Part shown: in pieces, positions 16,201 to 24,150 of the stretch
Layout: each line of letters starts with the position of its first letter
Position numbering within the stretch: position 1 is the stretch's first letter
DNA from: Nocardia albiluteola
GTDB lineage: Bacteria > Actinomycetota > Actinomycetes > Mycobacteriales > Mycobacteriaceae
Direction: 5' to 3'
NCBI RefSeq assembly: GCF_018860155.1
Contig: NZ_JAHKNI010000005.1
Span: 124,001 to 188,000 of the forward strand
DNA length: 64,000 nt
Notes under the pieces: model-generated
Databases searched by the model: none
What the model was told of the DNA's origin: nothing
What the model saw: only the letters and a program-made list of their open reading frames with translations
Translations under genes and position numbers: made by a program

Positions 16201-18296
16201 CGCTCATTGTCAGCTCGCAGACCGGTCAGCAGTTCGTCGTCCAGCGGCTGCGGCGCCGGCTGGAGCAGATCGGGGTCGTCGCCCCGCGAGACTCCGAAGG
16301 CACCGCCAAGCGGATCTACGAGGTCGGCCGCAATGTGGCCCCTGGTGCCGTGCTGCGCTCCCTCGGTATCGGCACCACCGTCAACGAAGTTGTCGGCTTG
16401 GTCGCCACCCGATTTGTCATCGACCAGCAGTTCCCCGTTCCTCAGCAGGGCATGAGCCTGGTCACCTGGATCAGCTTCGACGAGCACCACCGCTGGTTCG
16501 GCCGCGGACGCAAAACCCGTGCCGATCTGGGCCGGTTCGTGCTGACCGTCCAAGACGACGGCACGGTCCAACTGGATGTCCTGGTCGCCGAGTCCAAGTT
16601 CCGCCAGACCTTCGACGTCGGCTCGGCCGAGGAACAGCTCAATCGCACCATCGACCTGTGTGCGGATGCCTTCCGCTCGGACGGTGAGGCTCGCCATGAC
16701 CGTCCCTTCTGGCTGGATGAGCTTGCCGCCGCGATCACTCAGACCAGTGCAAACGCCCTACCGGCCGCAGACCTTCCAGCCCGCACCCTGATCGGCAACG
16801 ACGACCACCGTCAGGTCGAGGCGATGGTCCTTGATGCCCTGCGCTCCGCGCGTGTCCGGCTCGGTCAAGTCGCCGGCGTTGCCGTGGCCATCTCAGCCGA
16901 GGACGATCAGCCAGCCCCTGCTGTCGGAAGCCTCGGCGAGCACACTCTGGTGAGGCTGAACAAGCACGAGTTGCTGAACCTCATCGGCGCTCTGCGCGCC
17001 AACCATGACCCCACCCATGCCGACCCCCTTGTTATCTCTGGGGGTCCCAGTAGGACAGCGAAGGTTTCCGACACTGCCGTCGTGACCTCCCCAGGGGGCA
17101 GTTCCGCCGAACTGCCGCCTGCAGGAGTACCGACGGCACCTGTCGAGGTTTTCGGAGCGACTGCTTCAACAAGCACGCCGAGAGCGGTAGTTGCGCGTCA
17201 CCCTGCCGCAGAGGTAGATCCTGTCCCTCCGAAGGCGAACCGCGGTGGGCTCCCTGAGGAGGAACTGCGGCTTCGATACAACGCGGTCCTCGACGTCTTC
17301 GACCACCACAAGGTCGCCGTCAGCGCCCCGGAAGTCGGCAAGTGGCAGGAAGGACCTGGCTTCTACATCTTCCGGTTCATCCCCAATCCTGGGGTCACCG
17401 TGGACAAACTGACCAACCGACGTGACGAGATCTTCCTTGCCCTTGCACTGCCGTCTGGATTCAGCATTCGCACCCGCAGCGACCGCGGCTCCGTGCTCTT
17501 CGAGATCCCCAAGATCGACGACGAGAAGTACGGGGTCGACGCCAAGGCGCTGTGGCAGCGGTGCCCGACCGATCCCGAAAGCCTCATCGCTCCGCTGGGC
17601 GCCGACATCGAGGGCAACCCCGTCACCATCGACCTGTCCTCCGCGGACTCTCCACACTTGCTGGTGGCCGGCACTACCGGATCAGGAAAGTCCGTCGCCC
17701 TCGACACGATCCTCAAGGGCTTGGTCCGGTACGACAAAAGCACCCTGCGACTTCGCCTCGTCGATCCCAAGGGCACCGAGCTTGTCGACTTCGAGGACGA
17801 CCCACACCTCGATGGCATGCTCGGCATGGATGCCGCCGACGCCATCGAGATCCTCGAAGAAACCGTCGAAGAGATGGCCGTGCGCTACAAGGACATGAAG
17901 GCGATCCGCACACGCAAACTCGTCGAGTACAACGCCCAGGTCGACAAAGCACAGCGAAAGCCCTGGATCGTTATCGTCCTGGACGAGTACGCCGACCTCA
18001 CAAGCGATCCCGACGAGAAGAAGCAAATCGAAGCGCTGCTCAAACGCCTGACGCAGAAGGCTCGCGCTGCGGGCATCCACGTCATCGCAGCCACGCAGCG
18101 GCCAAGCGCGGACGTTATCTCGACGACCATCCGCTCCAACTTCCCCGCCCAACTCGCCCTACGGGTCAAGACTGCGACCGACAGCCGCATCATTCTGGAC
18201 GAGACCGGAGCCGAAGCTCTGGCCGGACAGGGCGACGCCTTCCTGCACACGGCCAAGGGCACCGTACGAGTGCAGGTTGCCTACGACGGGAGCTGA
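13257..18296 (+). CDS. dptH: DptH-like FtsK/HerA-type DNA translocase
   Basis: A 1,679-residue protein whose C-terminal ~350 residues form an FtsK/HerA-type motor: Walker A GTTGSGKS (about residues 1471-1478), Walker B IVIVLDEYADL (about 1570), and AATQRPSADVISTTIRSNF, a segment typical of FtsK. The first ~1,300 residues match no domain I recognise. A Pro/Ser/Thr-rich linker (about 1270-1320) separates the two parts. Length and architecture match DptH, the large motor of DptFGH, thought to act on unmodified DNA. It is the last gene of the operon. No dnd modification gene or nuclease gene follows. Confidence 0.68.
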   Translation: MTASSVRALGRFVADEALRKVTEISGARAVLRVSGFDQHTVTEALRSIAQSPLESPDRQVVVKVGTSEPIAGVPAEYLLDPQDQLTKWRNSGQGRAVLLFEWGESPDAQGLAAMNALDDAAILGDYHDAVGERGFDRLVAEAWREVGGIGTVPAPMANFLPEIWRAVTDEEPRSLHRWAAFLVETAHKVAATQIHTPDVVYPEISAALPALDLFPDRELLIKPAALPARIKKNVSVSAFKQPTGKEITEDDLIDRIATTEFSEESLDYIGTDAETAKMRMRSLVLDLNHSGSTPQDPRQLRCEQDLTLWLEVFEQKSNKIGLGQQVRQEIQRTAPERVDEFDSMLIEDALDRGDQESAQRFLDEAPAGGAEPLADLLSKRSRRKVEKLAFPDAQFVHDPLRALLRELTYFADEDEGSVVVGLEGNQEAGRWSRWLFAFLYARTLRDVQDSTGLRLTLEVKDCLLDLTRPPLPEEDEPFDPNTEWAPLRILVEMDGAAQRRFRWDPVGIPGQIALAALIHGWRNPPGHASNLTFDAFLGKFNDPRLWQVDERVPVPTTHFAGQLERLKLEHFERFSDGLDAGNIKDYVREWESVLRAARTALIPDNAPNADLEAVVLSDVVGLADRRMMMLGTHPLKLRWLAENYAETTGSIKTALNKEGGLSLNQENEDLFFDAIDRISPHGTPAVLVGPGGTIAIPMRESAGHEEYAPVRYGGNESKDWLASVDETAIDEMVRVITDYLTTYPHKLDGLRVLLLDRNGDPVLPMRVAKQMRAKNPRLKVDLVVLAPQVTHHEIIQGFDLQFSGTEMSEDSFLPDVQLILRAWEPDQEADLSGLENTIDLALAPVLFGTQTSIKESTKKESLSGSFNSWKHPASHNLAQTSENVVRALLPETADETLESWSTLCVRYDRRSPVSRESVDGIDYFEMQVQFDQHQDLFATLHCVAHWVVTLDGFIGREQIDALRNRPDVILVKPNVGKNEAYTLIVSSQTGQQFVVQRLRRRLEQIGVVAPRDSEGTAKRIYEVGRNVAPGAVLRSLGIGTTVNEVVGLVATRFVIDQQFPVPQQGMSLVTWISFDEHHRWFGRGRKTRADLGRFVLTVQDDGTVQLDVLVAESKFRQTFDVGSAEEQLNRTIDLCADAFRSDGEARHDRPFWLDELAAAITQTSANALPAADLPARTLIGNDDHRQVEAMVLDALRSARVRLGQVAGVAVAISAEDDQPAPAVGSLGEHTLVRLNKHELLNLIGALRANHDPTHADPLVISGGPSRTAKVSDTAVVTSPGGSSAELPPAGVPTAPVEVFGATASTSTPRAVVARHPAAEVDPVPPKANRGGLPEEELRLRYNAVLDVFDHHKVAVSAPEVGKWQEGPGFYIFRFIPNPGVTVDKLTNRRDEIFLALALPSGFSIRTRSDRGSVLFEIPKIDDEKYGVDAKALWQRCPTDPESLIAPLGADIEGNPVTIDLSSADSPHLLVAGTTGSGKSVALDTILKGLVRYDKSTLRLRLVDPKGTELVDFEDDPHLDGMLGMDAADAIEILEETVEEMAVRYKDMKAIRTRKLVEYNAQVDKAQRKPWIVIVLDEYADLTSDPDEKKQIEALLKRLTQKARAAGIHVIAATQRPSADVISTTIRSNFPAQLALRVKTATDSRIILDETGAEALAGQGDAFLHTAKGTVRVQVAYDGS

Positions 18297-18590
18297 TTGT
18301 CTCTCGACCGGGGTTACCCAAAGCCCGACCCGGCCACCCAGAGGACGCTGTGGTGACCCCGTGGTTGGTCTGCGCCGGGGCATTTGAGGCTTGGCCGGTT
18401 CAACGCGGTACCCGCCCGGGCCGCGGCTGCCCGTCGACGACATCGGCCGCACCAGTTACGCATTGGATCCGCGGGTCAGCGGGGGGTGGTCTCCTGACCT
18501 TCCAGGTGCTGCTGCGCGTTCCTTCCTGAGCCGATCGGCCTGCCAGTTGAAGAGGGGTCCGGAACGAATTCTCTCAGTCCGTTAGGTTCG

Positions 18591-19483
18591 TCATAATTCA
18601 GAGGCTTTGGTGTGCAGGCGATCTCGTGTGTGATCCCACAACGAGTTCAGCGCCGCCAAGATGTGTTCGTGGGGGGCCGGTCGTCGGTGCATGTGTAGCT
18701 CGCGGGTCACGATGGCGGCGAGGTTGATGAGGAAGGGGACCTCGATGCCGTGCGCGGCCACCAGCGTGTCGATGTGTTGCCTGAGCGAGGGGGTCGCCGC
18801 GCCGAGTTGGGTATATATCAGCGCCAGGTCGAGGCCTTTGAGTTACAGGCCGGCGAATTCCCAGTCGATGACCGTTGCGGTGGTATGGGTGAGCAAAATG
18901 TTGCTGGCCAGCAGGTCGCCGTGGTTGAACTGGTTGGGTGCTCCCGCGGCTGGCAGCAGCGTGTGCAGTGTGGTGTAGTCGTTGTCGGTAAGAATCCCGC
19001 GATGCCGGTATCGGGCGAATTGGTCGGGGTAGTCGAACATGGTGCCGATACCGGGTGCTGCCGGTGGCTGCCACTGGGTGATCGCCGCGGCCGTAGCCAG
19101 CATGGTGTCGATCTCGGCTGGGGCGAGGGCGCGGGCGGGTAACGGTGGTCGTCGAGCCGGTGCCCCGGTGCCCATTCCAGCACCATCACCCGCCGACGGT
19201 CGGTGCGCAGTAGTCGGGGAACCCGTACCGGCACAGCCGATTCGAGGAGTGCGAAGACCTCGTCGACTGCGGCCTCGCGCTGGCATGCCCGAACCCAGAA
19301 CGTGTCGGTGTCCCGGAGTACTTTGACAGCGACCCGGTGCCCGGCGAGGTCGCCGACGGCCAGCAGGGACTTGGTGGTGTCGTGCACGAGGCCCACGATG
19401 CGCACGCCCCACTCGTTCTGGACTGCGGCGATCTCGTCATCGGCGATCACCGGTACGGCCGATCCGGGCTGTGGCGGGGTCAT
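18591..19483 (-). pseudogene. APH-type phosphotransferase with a frameshift and a stop
   Basis: The N-terminal part (GHRVAVKVLRDTDTFWVRAC, VMVLEWAPGHRLDD) is read from 19483. Near 19150 the frame shifts, and the continuation carries the catalytic loop FNHGDLLASN and the metal site VIDWEFAGL. An in-frame TAA at 18843-18845 follows, after which the same frame runs 83 more sensible codons (KGLDLALIYTQLG...) to a TGA at 18591-18593. Two lesions suggest a recently dead gene. It diverges from the MazG-GNAT gene at 19612 and probably belonged to that cluster. Confidence 0.7.
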
Positions 19484-19611
19484 GGCTCGGGTCCGATCAT
19501 CTCTCCGCAGGGTTGTCCAAGGCTCCTCGAGCGTATGGGCCGACGGAGCCCGGCGGAGAGGCGGTAGCGGGAAATGTCAACGTGCGGAACCGGATTCGGA
19601 AGGGGCGGCGG

Positions 19612-20394
19612 ATGGATTGGGCTGGGTTGGGTGCGGAATTGGATGCGGTGTCGCAGCGATACGCGCACCAGCACGGGTTTCGGCGGACCAAGGAATGGTT
19701 GATGCTCAAGATCGCCGAGGAGGCCGGCGAGTTGGTGCAGTGCTTCCTGGCCGCGTCCGGGCAAGGTCGGCCGCGAGGAAAATCACCGGCCGAGCTCGAG
19801 GACGCGGTCGACGACGAGATCGCCGATCTGATCGGCCATGCGGTGCTGCTGGCGCATCACCGCGGCACCGACGTCCAGGCGGTGCTCGACCGAAAATGGT
19901 TGCGGCGCCCGCAGAATCATCCCGAGACTCCGAAATCGACAGTGCCGTGCTGGAATTCTGGCCCGTGTGCTGCAGTGGGGGAACGGGTGCGGCTCGTCGA
20001 ACGGGCACCGACGGTGGTCGAGTACCGGCAGCTACGGGCCGCGGTCGGGTGGAGCGTTCCAGCAGCTGCGGAATGCGCGAGCGCGGTAGCTGCCTCGTTG
20101 TTCAGCGTGGTGGCCGAGGTCGAGGAGTCCGCAGTGGGGATGGCCCGGGTGATCGGTGATGGCGTGTATGCGATGGTGGTGGATGTTGTTGTCGCCGCGG
20201 ACTATCAGCGGGACGGGATCGGGGGATTGATGATGGATTCGGTGGTCACCTGGGCCAAGGGACAGCGTATCGCGCATGTCGGACTCGTCGCCGATGATGC
20301 GGTGGCCGGATTCTATGCTCGCTGGCCGATGCGCGGCAGCGGGCAGTTCCTGCGGCTCGATACCGCGGAAGGGGACGTGAGCAGCCGTGCCTGA
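19612..20394 (+). CDS. MazG-like NTP pyrophosphohydrolase fused to GNAT acetyltransferase
   Basis: The 260-residue product has two domains. Residues ~1-100 have the MazG helical metal site: EEAGELVQ, then DDEIADLIGHAV (Glu-x2-Glu and Glu-x2-Asp), used to split NTPs to NMP and pyrophosphate. Residues ~125-255 are a GNAT fold with the acetyl-CoA loop DYQRDGIGGLMM and GLVADDAVAGFYARW. The joint (about residues 100-125) is unstructured, so two ancestral genes may have fused. I start at ATG 19612 because GGAAGG lies just before it. It overlaps the kinase gene by 8 bp. Confidence 0.7.
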   Translation: MDWAGLGAELDAVSQRYAHQHGFRRTKEWLMLKIAEEAGELVQCFLAASGQGRPRGKSPAELEDAVDDEIADLIGHAVLLAHHRGTDVQAVLDRKWLRRPQNHPETPKSTVPCWNSGPCAAVGERVRLVERAPTVVEYRQLRAAVGWSVPAAAECASAVAASLFSVVAEVEESAVGMARVIGDGVYAMVVDVVVAADYQRDGIGGLMMDSVVTWAKGQRIAHVGLVADDAVAGFYARWPMRGSGQFLRLDTAEGDVSSRA

Positions 20395-21010
20395 TCACGA
20401 TCGAGGGCCCGACGCCCCCGTGCTGTCCCCGGCAGCGACCTCGGCGCTACAGCAGTGCGCGCAGCGGCTGGGCAGGCGTGGGGTGGTGGCGTTGTGTGGA
20501 TTCCCGGCATCGGGTAAGAGCACCGCCGCGCGGGTGCTGGCGTCGTTGGCCGATGCGATCATCTTGGACAAAGATGGGTTTGTGCCCGATTTGGAGCAGG
20601 CGGTGATGCACCGGCTGACCGGGAATCGATTCGACCGCGACAGCGACATCTATCACGATGTGGTCGCCCCGCACGTGTACGCGGGGTTCGTTCGTACCGG
20701 ATTGACGGTCGGGGCGAAAGTCCCGGTGGTGCTCGATGCCCCGTTTCTGGGCAGTATCCGCCACGCCGCCGCGGCCGGAATCTGCTTGCGGGAACACCTG
20801 TCCGCGGTGGCCGGAATCCAGGACACGGTCCCGATGACCACGGTGTGGCTGGATACATCCCCCGCTCAGATACACACCCGGATGACCAGTCGCGGCGCCG
20901 ACCGCGATGCAGGCAAACTGGCGGATTGGAGCGCCTACGAAACCTCCGTCCTGGCCAGCGGTTTACGCGAAATCGCCCACTCGGTTGTCGACGTCGTGCT
21001 CGCCACCTGA
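20387..21010 (+). CDS. P-loop small-molecule kinase (AAA/gluconate-kinase-like)
   Basis: A 207-residue protein starting at GTG, overlapping the previous gene. It has Walker A GFPASGKST and a following acidic segment ILDKDGF resembling the substrate loop of shikimate/gluconate-type kinases. VVLDAPF could be a Walker B strand, and the Arg-rich stretch HTRMTSRGADRDAGK looks like a lid. It probably phosphorylates a small metabolite or nucleoside; zeta-toxin-like kinases share this fold but no antitoxin is present. A 240-bp gap without a convincing gene separates it from the NUDIX gene. Confidence 0.7.
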   Translation: MPDHDRGPDAPVLSPAATSALQQCAQRLGRRGVVALCGFPASGKSTAARVLASLADAIILDKDGFVPDLEQAVMHRLTGNRFDRDSDIYHDVVAPHVYAGFVRTGLTVGAKVPVVLDAPFLGSIRHAAAAGICLREHLSAVAGIQDTVPMTTVWLDTSPAQIHTRMTSRGADRDAGKLADWSAYETSVLASGLREIAHSVVDVVLAT

Positions 21011-21251
21011 CCTCATCCCTGTGTCACAGCGAACCTTCGGCCGGGACCAGGTGGCGGCTGTCGTCGCCGGATCCACTGGGCACCGTGTGCTGCGACATCG
21101 GCGACCGCAGTGCGCAGGGCCATGAGAGGAGGGCGAGTCGATGCGTGCCGAGTCTGCTGACACTGGCTGAATCGACAACGACACCGAAAAGCTTCGACAC
21201 CGTCTGGGCCGACGTGCGGCCCTGGACCCCTTGAGTGAAAGGCCGCAAATC

Positions 21252-21719
21252 ATGGGCAGGACCGAGTACTACTACGACCCGGCTGCACCCAAACCGAACT
21301 CGCTGGTCGTGGCCTGCAATCTGCTGGTCACCGACGAGCACGGCGCGATCCTGCTGCAACGACGCCGCGACACCGGCCAATGGGCACTCCCTGGCGGCGC
21401 CATGGACTTCGGTGAAACCGCCGCCGAGTGCGCCATCCGCGAGTGCACCGAGGAAACCGGCATCATCGCACAAATCACCGGATTCCTTGGCGTCTACAGC
21501 AATCCGCACCACATCGTCGCATACACCGACGGCGAAGTCCGCCAACAATACGAGAACTGCTACATCGGCCGGCCAGTCTCAGGCGAACCGACGATCAACG
21601 ACGAAGCCGACGGCGTCGCCTTCGTGACGCCAAACGATCTGGACGCCTACGACATTCACCCCAGCATGCGCCAGCAGATCGGAGACTTCCTGTCCGGCAA
21701 CTACCCCTACCTCGGGTGA
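21252..21719 (+). CDS. NUDIX hydrolase
   Basis: The 155-residue product has an intact NUDIX box, G-x5-E-x7-R-E-x2-E-E-x-G (GGAMDFGE...RECTEETG, about residues 45-66), which binds metal and cleaves nucleoside diphosphate-linked compounds. I start at ATG 21252, with AAAGG about 10 bases before it; a TTG at 21231 is possible but less likely. The protein is compact, with no extra domain, so the substrate (a dNTP, a nucleotide sugar or a dinucleotide) is open. Its last 13 bp overlap the convergent HD gene. Confidence 0.85.
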   Translation: MGRTEYYYDPAAPKPNSLVVACNLLVTDEHGAILLQRRRDTGQWALPGGAMDFGETAAECAIRECTEETGIIAQITGFLGVYSNPHHIVAYTDGEVRQQYENCYIGRPVSGEPTINDEADGVAFVTPNDLDAYDIHPSMRQQIGDFLSGNYPYLG

Positions 21720-22270
21720 GCAGCAAGTAGGCGGTCGATGCGTGCCGTAGCGGCGAGGATTTCGGGCTCGGCCCGCTGAATGAACCTGCCCACCACCGTG
21801 TCTGGGCCATACCGGTCGACTATCTCTGCGATTCGCGCCGCCGGTGTGGTCGGCTCACCGTCCGGCGTTGTGGTCATGTCCGCGTACATCAGCGCGTCGA
21901 CGAGGAACTGGTCTTCCAGGATCGGGAACTCGGCCTCCAGCTCCGCGCGCAGCCCGCGTTCCTCGGCCTCGAGTACCGCGAAGGTATGGTTGGCGACAAG
22001 ACGCACCAACCGATCATCGGCTTGGTGCTCGTCGCGGAGGAAACGGGCACCGTCGAGCGGATGAAAGCCGGTCATGACGATCGCAGGCGCGTAGCCAATA
22101 TCATGTAGCAGCGCGGAGGCAACCAGGAGATCGGCATCACCGGCCGCCGACGGTTCCAGCGTCTCCACAGCACGCGCGACCCCCTGAGAATGGGCCCAAC
22201 GCCGCGGAAGAGACTGCGCGAGCTGGGATTCAGCGAGTTGCCAAGCCCAGCTTGAGACAGCAATCGCCAT
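21707..22270 (-). CDS. HD-domain metal-dependent phosphohydrolase
   Basis: A 187-residue protein with the HD motif (ALLHDIGYAP, about residues 53-62), an upstream His (RRWAHSQGVA) and a downstream helical His (ANHTFAVLE). Together these form the usual HD metal site. HD proteins cleave nucleotides or cyclic nucleotides. It lies in a group of nucleotide-acting enzymes (MazG, NUDIX, kinase) and probably acts with them. The product seems full length. No clear ribosome site precedes the ATG. Confidence 0.75.
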   Translation of the reverse strand: MAIAVSSWAWQLAESQLAQSLPRRWAHSQGVARAVETLEPSAAGDADLLVASALLHDIGYAPAIVMTGFHPLDGARFLRDEHQADDRLVRLVANHTFAVLEAEERGLRAELEAEFPILEDQFLVDALMYADMTTTPDGEPTTPAARIAEIVDRYGPDTVVGRFIQRAEPEILAATARIDRLLAAHPR

Positions 22271-22400
22271 ATAACAACACCACCTGCCGATCTCGATGAC
22301 GCGGCACAGGTGTCGCTGTGCGCGCAGTAGATTTCCTACCCTGCCGAAACATGTTGCAGTGTAACAAAATCCACTCGCTTTGCTGCTGGCAATGTGATCG

Positions 22401-23489
22401 TCAGCGTGACGCGAGCGTGAGCAGCCGTTGCGGGTTCGCCGTCGTCATCTGCTCGATTTCGGGCTCGGTCACACCAGCCATTCGTAGCCATGGAAGTACT
22501 CGGGCGAATAGGTGGCGGTATCCGTGACCTCCGCCGCGGCGGGTGAGCATCGGCAGGAATACATCGGTGCCCAGGACGAGCTGGGGTACGTGTCCTTCGC
22601 GTATCAGTGTGGTGAGGGCGGCCATGCGTTGCCAGTCGTTTTCGATGACCAGGCCGAGGTCTGGTTCGGCCCAGTTTTGTCCGAAGCAGTCGAAGGACAG
22701 TGTGACGCCGAGGTCGAGTAGTTCGTGGTGGTAGTCGAGGGAGATGGTCCAGGCGGCGGGGTCGGTGATCAGTCTGTGCAGGTTGTTTTCCACTATGTAG
22801 GCGTCGGCGTGGGCGAGCACGATCCGGTCGGGGGCGAGCCCGGCATCGAGCAGTGTGTGGGCGATACATCGGCCGTCTCCTGCGCCGGGGTGCACGGTTA
22901 CCGGTGCGCCGGTGTGCTGTGATGCCTGTGTGGCGGCGAGCAGCATGCGGTGCTCGCGGTCGTCGAGCCTGGTTACTCCACATTTGATGTGGCCGGCGCG
23001 GATATCGGTGTGGTCGATGCCCTCGGTGAGTTCGCGTATCAGCAGGGCGGTGAGCTGGTCGACGGTGGCGTCGTGGTAGGCGGCGGGCCAGAAGTCCGAG
23101 CAGTAGAACCCGGTCGACATGATCACCTGGATCCCGGCCGCGGCGGCTGCGGCAGCGATACGGCGGGGATCGCCGCGCAGGCCGATACCGCTGGCTTCGA
23201 GGAGGGAGCGTCCGCCCGCTTGTGCTAGTTCGTGTAGCTCGGCTGTGGCGATCTCGTCGTCGTCGAGGGTGAGATTCGCGCGTTGTGCGGTGAAGTTGTA
23301 TTGGAGGCGGCCTCGGGTGGTCAGGGAGAGCGGTTCGTCCCAGATATCGCTCGGGGTGTTCGGCAGCCTGTGGAGGTATCGGTGGCGCCAGGTTTCGCCT
23401 CCGACGGTCAGGATGTGCTCATGCATCGTGGTCGGGCCGAGTGCGGTGGGTGCCAGCGGTCCGGCGACCGTGTTGACTGTCCCCTCCAT
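22401..23489 (-). CDS. Phosphotriesterase-family amidohydrolase
   Basis: The 362-residue product has a full binuclear metal site: His-x-His (TMHEHIL), a Lys likely carboxylated (AGHIKCGV), two further His (VHPGAGDG and LAHAD) and the final Asp (LGTDVF). Family members hydrolyse lactones, phosphotriesters or amides in a TIM barrel. I start at ATG 23489 because GGAGAGAG lies 8-9 bases before it; the longer GTG start at 23510 would place that site inside the gene. It precedes the TadA-like gene in gene order but lies downstream of it in transcription, 40 bp apart. Confidence 0.8.
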   Translation of the reverse strand: MEGTVNTVAGPLAPTALGPTTMHEHILTVGGETWRHRYLHRLPNTPSDIWDEPLSLTTRGRLQYNFTAQRANLTLDDDEIATAELHELAQAGGRSLLEASGIGLRGDPRRIAAAAAAAGIQVIMSTGFYCSDFWPAAYHDATVDQLTALLIRELTEGIDHTDIRAGHIKCGVTRLDDREHRMLLAATQASQHTGAPVTVHPGAGDGRCIAHTLLDAGLAPDRIVLAHADAYIVENNLHRLITDPAAWTISLDYHHELLDLGVTLSFDCFGQNWAEPDLGLVIENDWQRMAALTTLIREGHVPQLVLGTDVFLPMLTRRGGGHGYRHLFARVLPWLRMAGVTEPEIEQMTTANPQRLLTLASR

Positions 23490-23529
23490 GGCAATACTCT
23501 CTCCGGTCACCGTCCGGTGCGCGTGTGAT

Positions 23530-24054
23530 TCACAGGCCGAGTTTCATGTCGATGCGGCGTTGCTCGGCCTGGTATTGCTCGTGTACGAGGTAGTCGGCGA
23601 CGAGGGGGTCGGTTTCGGTGGTGAGGACTTCGGAGACGACTTCGAGTCGATGGTTGAGGCGCCGGTCCCGGACGAGGTCCCATTGGGAGCAGACCGCGCC
23701 CTGGTAGGGGTCCCAGGAGCCGATGACCAGGCGTTGGACGCGGGCCAGCACGAGGGCTCCGGCGGCCATGACGCCGGGTTCGAGGGTCGTGACCACGGTG
23801 CAGCCTTCGAGCCGCCAGCCGCCGAGTTTCTGCGCGGCCTCACGCAGGGCTGTGAGTTCGGCGAAGGCGGTGGGGTCGCCGGTGCCGGGACGGTCGTGGT
23901 GGCCCTGGCCGAGCAGGTTCCCGTCGCAGTCGTAGACCAGTGCGCCAACGGGGGGGTCGTCGCTGGGCGGGGTGTGGGTGCGGGCCAGGTCGATGGCGTG
24001 GCGCATCCATGGTTCGTACTGGTGGGTTGGCACTCGTCGCTGCACGGTGGCCAT
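23530..24054 (-). CDS. TadA-like deaminase fold, zinc ligands lost
   Basis: The 174-residue protein follows the tRNA-adenosine deaminase pattern closely (DDPPVGALVYD, ALREAAQKLGGWRLEGCTVVTTLEP, DLVRDRRLNHR). The zinc ligands are gone. His-Ala-Glu reads Phe-Ala-Glu (DPTAFAELTAL), and Pro-Cys-x2-Cys reads EPGVMAAG, so both Cys are Gly and Ala. The Glu proton shuttle and the fold core remain. It cannot be a normal zinc deaminase and may bind a nucleotide or tRNA. The three codons are clean and the reading frame is intact, so this looks like selected change rather than decay. The start is the ATG at 24054. Confidence 0.8.
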   Translation of the reverse strand: MATVQRRVPTHQYEPWMRHAIDLARTHTPPSDDPPVGALVYDCDGNLLGQGHHDRPGTGDPTAFAELTALREAAQKLGGWRLEGCTVVTTLEPGVMAAGALVLARVQRLVIGSWDPYQGAVCSQWDLVRDRRLNHRLEVVSEVLTTETDPLVADYLVHEQYQAEQRRIDMKLGL

Positions 24055-24150
24055 TGTTCGGGTCGTCGAGGTGGGCCGTCAAACTTCGGAGCTGGCCCAG
24101 TAGGCTGAAGAGCAATCTTGTGCCCTGGTCGGGGTTGGTAGGTCCGGAGA

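Noticed and set aside
9977..18296. BREX, DISARM, Wadjet or Zorya as the identity of this operon
   Set aside because: No methyltransferase, phosphatase, PglZ, MotAB-like or SMC-like gene is present. Order and sizes fit DptFGH better.
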